Shown here: positions 58,649-64,000 of the stretch, one piece after another | Layout of the letters: the number at the start of each line of letters is the position of its first letter | Position numbering within the stretch: position 1 is the first letter of the stretch | From: an uncultured Naasia sp. | GTDB lineage: Bacteria > Actinomycetota > Actinomycetes > Actinomycetales > Microbacteriaceae | Assembly (NCBI GenBank): GCA_913778905.1 | Contig: CAJYYA010000010.1 | Coordinates: forward strand, 248,001 to 312,000 | Direction of reading: 5' to 3' | DNA length: 64,000 nt | Program-made: the position numbers and the translations under genes | The notes under the pieces: generated by a model | The model's input: the letters and a program-made list of their open reading frames with translations, nothing else | The model's database searches: none | What the model was told of the DNA's origin: nothing

Positions 58649-59542
58649 GTGCAATTCTTCGACGCCATCATCCTGGGCATCGTCCAGGGCCTCACCGAGT
58701 TCCTCCCCATCTCGTCGAGCGCGCATCTGCGCATCGTCGGGCAGTTCCTTCCCGGGGCTCAGGACCCCGGGGCGGCGTTCACCGCGATCACGCAGCTCGG
58801 CACCGAGACGGCCGTCCTGGTCTACTTCTGGAAGGACATCGTCCGGATCGTCTCGCGGTGGTGGCTCGCTCTGTTCGCGTTCCGGGACGCGGCCGGCGCC
58901 GTGCGGGTGCCCCGCAACGACCCGGATGCCCGCATGGGCTGGTTCATCATCCTCGGTTCGGTGCCGATCGTCGCGCTCGGACTCCTGTTCCAGGACGAGA
59001 TCGAGACGACCTTCCGCTCGCTCTGGATCGTGGCGTTCACCCTGATCGGGTTCGGCGTCCTCCTCGGCATCGCCGACTACGTCGGGCGCCAGAACCGTGC
59101 GCTCAAAGACCTCACCGTGGGTCACGGCATCGTCTACGGCTTCGCACAGGCCCTGGCCCTTATCCCCGGCGTCTCCCGCTCCGGCGGCACCATCACGGCC
59201 GGACGTTTCCTCGGCTACTCCCGCGAGGCAGCTGCTCGGTACTCCTTCCTGCTCGCCATCCCCGCGGTCTTCGGCAGCGGCCTGTACCAGCTCTACAAGG
59301 TGGTCAAGGAGCCCTGCACGCAGGCCGTGGCCGACGCCACCGGTGGCGCCTGCACCCCGGAGGCGTTCGGAGCGCTCGAGACGGCTCTCGCCACGGTCAT
59401 CGCCTTCGGCATCGGTCTCGCGGTCATCGCGTTCCTGCTGCGGTACATCTCGAAGCACTCCTTCCTGCCGTTCGTCATCTACCGCGTCCTGCTCGGCCTC
59501 GTGCTGATCGTCCTCCTCGCGACAGGCACCATCCCCGCCTAG
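58649..59542 (+). CDS. uppP: Undecaprenyl-diphosphatase UppP (BacA)
   Basis: 297-aa polytopic membrane enzyme that removes one phosphate from undecaprenyl diphosphate, so the lipid carrier can be reused in peptidoglycan synthesis; it also gives bacitracin resistance. [21 protein letters not shown] (about 11-31) and [37 protein letters not shown] (about 169-205) hold the catalytic Glu, Ser and Arg motifs. GTG 58649 has AAGG upstream and [10 protein letters not shown] is the usual start. Confidence 0.95.
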   Translation: MQFFDAIILGIVQGLTEFLPISSSAHLRIVGQFLPGAQDPGAAFTAITQLGTETAVLVYFWKDIVRIVSRWWLALFAFRDAAGAVRVPRNDPDARMGWFIILGSVPIVALGLLFQDEIETTFRSLWIVAFTLIGFGVLLGIADYVGRQNRALKDLTVGHGIVYGFAQALALIPGVSRSGGTITAGRFLGYSREAAARYSFLLAIPAVFGSGLYQLYKVVKEPCTQAVADATGGACTPEAFGALETALATVIAFGIGLAVIAFLLRYISKHSFLPFVIYRVLLGLVLIVLLATGTIPA

Positions 59543-59562
59543 ATCGGATGTTCCGGCACAGA

Positions 59563-59609
59563 CCGCACGTTCCGGCGAGCACATTCCGCCGAAACGTGCG
59601 GTTGACCCG
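59563..59609. repeat. Palindrome after uppP
   Basis: CCGCACGTT and AACGTGCGG pair around ccggcgagcacattccgccga, just after the uppP stop. Probably the terminator of uppP. Related GCACGTTCCGGCG occurs at ~52606. Confidence 0.5.
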
Positions 59610-59680
59610 TCGGCAGTGTCGTCACGACCGGCCTCACCCTCCGTCGGGGCATCTTCACGCAGGAGGTTCATGATGGTCTC

Positions 59681-60712
59681 GTGAGCAACCTCGACAGGGA
59701 CCCCGCGGAGGTGGATGCGCCACCGTCCACTCGCCCGCATCGCCCGTCCGCCCGAGACGACGTCGCCACCCCTGCCGTCGAGATCCTCGAGCCCCGTGAG
59801 GTGCCCCTCGGCGGGCCCCGCGCGATGACCGTGCGGCGGACCCTGCCTCAACGGGCACGCTCGCTCATCGGCGCCTGGTGCTTCGTCGACCACTACGGTC
59901 CCGACGACGTCGCCCTGAGCGGAGGGATGCGTGTCCCCGGGCATCCGCACACCGGCCTCGCCACGGTGACCTGGATGTTCGAGGGGGAGGTCGAGCACCG
60001 CGACACCCTCGGCACCGTGCTGACGGTCCGGCCCGGTGAGGTCAATCTGATGACCTCCGGCGCCGGTATCGCGCACTCCGAATTCTCCACTCCGGATACG
60101 ACTCGCATCCACGGTGCGCAGCTGTGGCTCGCGTTGCCGGATGGCGAACGCAACGGGCATCGACGCTTCGAGAACTATGCGGCCCCGTCGGTCCCTGTCG
60201 CAGGTGGCCGGGTCCGGGTGTTCCTCGGGTCTCTCGCCGGGTCAACCTCCCCGGTGCGGACGTTCAGCCCCGTGGTGGGAGCGGAGATCGTTATCGAACC
60301 GGACGCGACGGTCTCGCTCTCGACCCACGCCGCGTTCGAGCACGGGATCCTCATCGATACCGGTGCGGTCATCCTCTCCCGCGACGACGGGATCGAGGCG
60401 GCCGTCGAACCCGCTCACCTCGCTTACGTCCCCACCGGGTCCGCCCTGCTCACCCTTCGAGCCGGGCGGGACGGGGCACGCGTGCTGCTCATCGGCGGCG
60501 AACCTTTCGGCGAGTCGATCGTGATGTGGTGGAACTTCATCGGCCGGTCACACGACGACATCGTCGCCCACCGCGCCGCCTGGCAAGCGCGCGTCGACAG
60601 CCTCGCGTCGGGGGAGCGGGACGCCGACGACTTCGGCGACTTCCCCGAGGTCTGGAGCCACGTCCTCCCCGCACCGGAGTTGCCCACCGTCCGGCTCAGG
60701 CCGAGAGCCTGA
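59681..60712 (+). CDS. Pirin-family protein
   Basis: 343 aa, double cupin. PGHPHTGLATVTWMFEGEVEHRDTLG (about 86-111) supplies the metal-binding His residues, with Glu in the next strand, and VNLMTSGAGIAHSEFS is the pirin signature. Pirins bind Fe or other metals and may act as quercetinase or redox sensors. AGGAGG lies 14 nt before GTG 59681, with a tiny ATG-GTC-TCG-TGA frame between, which ends on the start (GTGA). Confidence 0.88.
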   Translation: MSNLDRDPAEVDAPPSTRPHRPSARDDVATPAVEILEPREVPLGGPRAMTVRRTLPQRARSLIGAWCFVDHYGPDDVALSGGMRVPGHPHTGLATVTWMFEGEVEHRDTLGTVLTVRPGEVNLMTSGAGIAHSEFSTPDTTRIHGAQLWLALPDGERNGHRRFENYAAPSVPVAGGRVRVFLGSLAGSTSPVRTFSPVVGAEIVIEPDATVSLSTHAAFEHGILIDTGAVILSRDDGIEAAVEPAHLAYVPTGSALLTLRAGRDGARVLLIGGEPFGESIVMWWNFIGRSHDDIVAHRAAWQARVDSLASGERDADDFGDFPEVWSHVLPAPELPTVRLRPRA

Positions 60713-60757
60713 CCACGTGATCCCCTTCCGCCCTCACAAACACCGACAGGAGTCGTC

Positions 60758-61054
60758 ATGACCGAAGAGAACGTCACCATCACGCTCGATCGCGAGGCCC
60801 ACCGCTTCGTGCTCGAGTCCGACGGCATCGCCGCGGGAGTCATCCAGTTCACCGACGACGGCACGAACTGGCGGCTCGACCACACCATCGTCGACGATCA
60901 GTGGGAAGGACGCGGGTTCGGCAGCATGCTGGCGCGGGCCGCCCTCGACGGCGCTCGCGAGGAGGGCCGTGGCGTCATCCCGCGCTGCAGCTTCGTCGCC
61001 GCCTATGTGAAGCGTCACCACGACTGGGACGACATCCTGCAGCCTGACTCCTAA
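60758..61054 (+). CDS. GNAT-family N-acetyltransferase (YidJ-like, short)
   Basis: 98 aa. ITLDREAHRFVLESDGIAAGVIQFTDDGTNWRLDHTIVDDQWEGRGFGSMLARAALDGAREEGRGVIPRCSFVAAYVKRH is the short GNAT family (COG2388), with the acetyl-CoA loop QWEGRGFGS. ATG 60758 follows GACAGGAG. It may acetylate a small molecule or protein. Its stop is next to a long inverted repeat. Confidence 0.88.
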   Translation: MTEENVTITLDREAHRFVLESDGIAAGVIQFTDDGTNWRLDHTIVDDQWEGRGFGSMLARAALDGAREEGRGVIPRCSFVAAYVKRHHDWDDILQPDS

Positions 61055-61128
61055 CCCCTTGTACGGGTATTCCGGCTCAGTTGGTACGCCGGAACGTTCT
61101 CCCTCGGCCGGAATACCCGTACAAGGGG
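61055..61128. terminator. 22-bp perfect inverted repeat between convergent genes
   Basis: CCCCTTGTACGGGTATTCCGGC (61055-61076) and its exact complement (61107-61128) flank a 30-nt loop. The left arm begins at the GNAT stop codon and the right arm ends 4 nt from the PAC2 stop. It should act as a bidirectional terminator. Its length is unusual for that role. Confidence 0.6.
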
Positions 61129-61131
61129 GGG

Positions 61132-62115
61132 TCAGCGGGGGCCGGGGTCGCGGCCGTCGGCGTAGCCGTCTCGGCCGTCGCCGCGGCGGCGCAGGTATCG
61201 CTCGAATTCCTGCGCGATGGCTTCGCCGCTCGCCTCGGGGGAGTCGACCGTGTCCCGCGCCTGCTCGAGCTGCTCGATGTAGGCCGCCATGTCCTCGTCG
61301 TCCCCCGCGAGGGCGTCGATGCCGGACTCCCACGCCGTGGCCTCGTCTTCGAGGTCGCCGCGCGGCACCGGCACACCGGTGATCTCCTCGAGCTTCTCGA
61401 TCAGGGCGAGCGTGGCCTTGGGGGAGGGCGCATTGTGCACGTAGTGCGGTACCGACGCCCAGATCGAGATGGTGGGGATCCCCACCACGTCCGCGACGTC
61501 GGCTATGACCGACAGGATGCCGACCGGGCCCTCGTACGAACTGCGCTCCAGCCCGAACTCGTGTCGGAGCTCGGCGCTCTCGCTGCTCGCGAAGACCGAG
61601 ATCGGACGCGTGTGCGGCACGTCGGCCAGCATGGCTCCGAGCACCACGATGCCCGTGATGTCGTGCACGAGCGCCTTGTCGAGGATCTCGGCCGCGAAAT
61701 TCTTCCAGCTCCGCGAAGGCTCGCTGCCGAGCATGACGAAGATGTTGTCGACCCGCTGCAGGGCACCGACGATCGAGTCCGGATCGTCGGCGTTCTCCGC
61801 CCCGCTCACCGGGGCCTCCGCCACGACGGCCGGGGGGAGCACCTCCGGCTCTTCCGCCGTCGGACCGTAGAGCGTCGCGGTGGGCCAGCGGAGCCGACGG
61901 CGGCCCTCTTCGTCGGTGTAGACCACGGGCCGGGTGAACTGGTAGTCGAAGTACTGCTCGGGGTCGAGCTCGTAGAGCGCTTCCAATCCGAGGCTGTCGC
62001 GGAGAACGGTCACGGCTCCCGACGCGGCGTCACCGGCGTCGTTCCATCCCTCGAACGCGACGACGAGCAGGCGTCCGTCGCCGAAGCGAGCGGGGGAGCT
62101 GCTCTCTTCGCTCAT
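61132..62115 (-). CDS. PAC2-family protein (proteasome-assembly-chaperone-like)
   Basis: 327 aa. LVVAFEGWNDAGDAASGAVTVLRDSLGLE (about 18-46), a middle block NIFVMLGSEPSRSWKNFAAEILDKALVHDITGIVVLGAMLADVPHTRP and VVGIPTISIWASVPHYVHNAPSPKATLALIEKLEEITGV are the actinobacterial PAC2 signatures. An acidic, Gln/Glu/Arg-rich tail ends it. ATG 62115 is chosen; the track start 62487 is antisense to the HAD gene. In related genomes this gene lies beside trmI and the Pup-proteasome genes, which fits its name, but its activity is unproved. Confidence 0.88.
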   Translation of the reverse strand: MSEESSSPARFGDGRLLVVAFEGWNDAGDAASGAVTVLRDSLGLEALYELDPEQYFDYQFTRPVVYTDEEGRRRLRWPTATLYGPTAEEPEVLPPAVVAEAPVSGAENADDPDSIVGALQRVDNIFVMLGSEPSRSWKNFAAEILDKALVHDITGIVVLGAMLADVPHTRPISVFASSESAELRHEFGLERSSYEGPVGILSVIADVADVVGIPTISIWASVPHYVHNAPSPKATLALIEKLEEITGVPVPRGDLEDEATAWESGIDALAGDDEDMAAYIEQLEQARDTVDSPEASGEAIAQEFERYLRRRGDGRDGYADGRDPGPR

Positions 62116-62265
62116 ACGTCTCGTCCTCACGGTCGGGCCCGTCTCCAAGCGAGGTGGGCATCTCTCCAGGATAGTTGCCGTCGAGCGCGCTCCCGTTGGC
62201 CGTCGCCGCGGGGCCGCGCCCGCGCGGAACGGAACCGAGACGCCCGCCTCGTAGACTGGGGGCCC

Positions 62266-62964
62266 GTGACTCCAGCTCTGCCCGCCGCCGTCCTCTGGGA
62301 CATGGACGGCACACTCATCGACAGCGAGCCCTACTGGTTCGAGGCCCAGGCCGACCTGGTCGCGCGATTCGGCGGGACGTGGAGCGACGAAGAAGCTCTC
62401 GAACTCGTCGGAGCCGGCCTCTGGCTCACCGCCGAGGTCATGCAGCGCAAGGGGTGCCCCTGGGACGCCGACGCCATCGTGGACCATCTCACCGATGCTG
62501 TTCTCGAGGGGATCCGCCGCGAAGTGCCCTGGCGACCCGGAGCGCGCGAGTTACTCTCCTCGCTGCGAGAGCGAGATGTCACGACGGGCCTGGTCACGAT
62601 GTCGATCCGCCGGATGGCGACCGAGGTCGCCGAGGCCGCGAGTCAGCACCTCGGCGGAACCGCGTTCGACGTCATCGTCTCAGGCGACGACGTCGGCGTT
62701 CCGAAGCCCGACCCGGAGGCCTACCTGCTCGCCGCCGCGCAGCTCGACGTGGAGATCCGCGACTGCGTCGCCATCGAGGATTCCCCGACCGGCCTCACGG
62801 CCGCCGTCGCGTCGGGCGCCGCGTCCATCGGCGTCCCTTTGATGCTGCCGATCGCGGACGGTCCGACGCACACGCTGTGGTCGACGCTCGACGGTCGCAC
62901 CCCCGAAGACCTCGCCGTCGTGCTCGCCGAGCGCACGGCCCAGAACAGCACCGGAGGTGCGTGA
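62266..62964 (+). CDS. HAD-family phosphatase
   Basis: 232 aa. Motif I AVLWDMDGTLIDSEPYW (about 8-24) includes both catalytic Asp residues; motif II is VTMSIRR (Thr-Met-Ser), motif III GVPKPDPEAYLLAA and motif IV AIEDSPTG follow. A helical cap lies between I and II. It belongs to the beta-phosphoglucomutase-like subfamily. GTG 62266 is preceded by TAGACT with 8 nt spacing. It lies 1 nt before trmI, with which it shares an operon. Confidence 0.9.
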   Translation: MTPALPAAVLWDMDGTLIDSEPYWFEAQADLVARFGGTWSDEEALELVGAGLWLTAEVMQRKGCPWDADAIVDHLTDAVLEGIRREVPWRPGARELLSSLRERDVTTGLVTMSIRRMATEVAEAASQHLGGTAFDVIVSGDDVGVPKPDPEAYLLAAAQLDVEIRDCVAIEDSPTGLTAAVASGAASIGVPLMLPIADGPTHTLWSTLDGRTPEDLAVVLAERTAQNSTGGA

Positions 62965-62965
62965 G

Positions 62966-64000
62966 ATGTCGATGTCCGGCCCTTTCCGCGAGGGCGACCG
63001 CGTTCAATTGACCGGCCCGAAGGGGCGGCTCAACACGATCATCCTGGCCTCGGGCAAGCAGTTCCACAGCCATCGCGGAACGCTCGACCACGATGCTCTG
63101 ATCGGCCTTCCCGACGGTTCGGTGGTCGAGAACTCCGCCGGGGTGAAATACCTGGCCCTGCGACCGCTGCTCAACGACTTCGTCATGTCGATGCCTCGCG
63201 GCGCGGCCATCATCTATCCGAAGGACGCAGCCCAGATCGTGGCCCGGGCCGACATCTTCCCGGGCGCGAAGGTCGTCGAGGCGGGCGTCGGTAGCGGTGC
63301 TCTGAGCCTCTGGCTCCTGCGCGCTCTCGGAGAGAGCGGCTCGCTGGTCTCCTTCGAGCGCCGAGAGGAGTTCGCGGATGTCGCGCGAGGCAACGTGGTC
63401 GGGTTCACAGGGCAGGACCCGGCGAACTGGCGGATCGAGATCGGGGACCTCGTCGAACGTCTGCCGGATGCGGTCGAGGCGGGCTCGATCGATCGCGTCG
63501 TGCTCGACATGCTGGCGCCCTGGGAGTGCATCGACGTCGTCTCGGACGCGCTGACCCCTGGGGGCGTCCTGCTCTGCTACGTCGCCACGGTCACCCAGCT
63601 GTCCCGCGTCGCCGAGGCGATCCGCGGGTCCGGATTCTTCACCGATCCCGAGTCGAACGAGACCCTCGTGCGCGGCTGGCACGTCGAGGGCCTGGCCGTG
63701 CGCCCCGACCACCGGATGGTCGCGCACACCGGCTTCCTCATCACCGCCCGACGACTGGCGCCGGGCACCGAGCTGCCCCAGCCCCAGCGCCGCTCCTCGA
63801 AGACCAGCTACGGCGACGAGGACGTCGAACTGTGGACCCCGGGGGCAGTCGGCGACCGGACGGTCAGCGACAAGAGTCTCCGTCGGCGGGTCCGGGAGGC
63901 GAAGGCGGGCGCGGCGGCCTCGCTCGCTCGCGAGAACGGCGACGCGGACGAGGTCGAGGTGGTCGAGGTGGAGGGCGAATCGCCCTCCGAGAGCGGCGAC
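62966..64000 (+). CDS. trmI: tRNA (adenine-N1)-methyltransferase TrmI, truncated by the window edge
   Basis: At least 345 codons, open to the end of the window and absent from the ORF track. MSGPFREGDRVQLTGPKGRLNTIIL (about 3-27) and the SAM site VVEAGVGSGALSLWLLRALG (about 99-118) are the TrmI (Rv2118c-like) marks; IDRVVLDMLAPWECIDVV follows, with motif DMLAPW. The enzyme makes m1A58 in the T-loop of tRNA. ATG 62966 has GGAGG 8 nt upstream. After ~residue 290 there is an acidic Glu/Asp-rich tail (DEVEVVEVEGES). Confidence 0.92.
   Translation, partial: MSMSGPFREGDRVQLTGPKGRLNTIILASGKQFHSHRGTLDHDALIGLPDGSVVENSAGVKYLALRPLLNDFVMSMPRGAAIIYPKDAAQIVARADIFPGAKVVEAGVGSGALSLWLLRALGESGSLVSFERREEFADVARGNVVGFTGQDPANWRIEIGDLVERLPDAVEAGSIDRVVLDMLAPWECIDVVSDALTPGGVLLCYVATVTQLSRVAEAIRGSGFFTDPESNETLVRGWHVEGLAVRPDHRMVAHTGFLITARRLAPGTELPQPQRRSSKTSYGDEDVELWTPGAVGDRTVSDKSLRRRVREAKAGAAASLARENGDADEVEVVEVEGESPSESGD

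Noticed and set aside
58553-60160. 535-aa minus-strand ORF
   Set aside because: Antisense to uppP and pirin, both of which are clear.
61081-62260. N-terminal part of the 627-aa ORF 61081-62964 as a PAC2-antisense/HAD fusion
   Set aside because: The region before 62266 is antisense to the PAC2 gene. Only the HAD part is real.

Overview
The window is high-GC DNA with actinobacterial features: GTG starts are common, many genes look leaderless, cell-wall-anchored proteins end in LPxTG-type tails, and PPOX/F420-type, DUF222-HNH and PAC2-HAD-TrmI gene sets are present. Gene content and the short interspersed palindromic repeats suggest a member of the Microbacteriaceae, probably Microbacterium or a close relative; this is inference from gene families, not a database match. 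The window is chromosomal. I saw no rRNA operon, CRISPR array, prophage or intact insertion sequence.

Layout. 1-7.1 kb: a metal-type ABC ATPase behind a palindromic operator, the remnant tail of an anchored surface protein, an SGNH-like/GAF protein, an SDR, two 142-bp palindromic direct repeats, PPK2, a membrane protein, a YbjQ protein and an aldo/keto reductase. 7.1-14.7 kb: a PPOX enzyme, a membrane-tethered HNH/excalibur nuclease, DUF808, a zinc alcohol dehydrogenase, a frameshifted DUF222-HNH gene and a uracil/xanthine permease. 14.7-19.9 kb: a 1560-residue glycine-rich, nine-repeat, LPATG-anchored surface protein. 19.9-25.7 kb: an ArsR/double-AHSA1 pair, a PadR/membrane-protein pair and a secreted transglutaminase-like protein. 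25.8-29.8 kb: lipoprotein + PKD cassette copy A, a BRCT fragment, a third lipoprotein paralogue, a CPBP protease and a small HTH protein. 29.9-32.4 kb: a polar amino-acid ABC operon. 32.5-39.5 kb: TPR and PH-domain proteins, an anchored GDSL protein, a thioester-domain LPSTG adhesin and a carboxylesterase. 39.6-43.7 kb: a frameshifted HAD gene, an APC permease, cassette copy B and a zinc ribbon. 43.6-55 kb: mostly small-molecule enzymes, with a TerC gene behind what looks like a yybP-ykoY manganese riboswitch. 55-64 kb: DUF2188/ChaB, tRNA-Leu(GAG), a second SGNH-like protein coupled to an M20 peptidase, UppP, pirin, GNAT and the PAC2-HAD-TrmI block; trmI runs off the end.

How the genes work together. 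Several loci act at the cell surface: the glycine-rich adhesin, the thioester adhesin, the anchored GDSL protein, the secreted transglutaminase-like protein and two copies of a lipoprotein/PKD two-gene cassette. The cassette is the best candidate for an undescribed system: both copies share gene order, overlapping stop/start junctions, near-identical PKD-protein lengths (265 and 264 aa) and C-terminal cysteines, and a third lipoprotein stands alone beside copy A. Several local pseudogenes and dispersed repeats show that the accessory segments have been rearranged.
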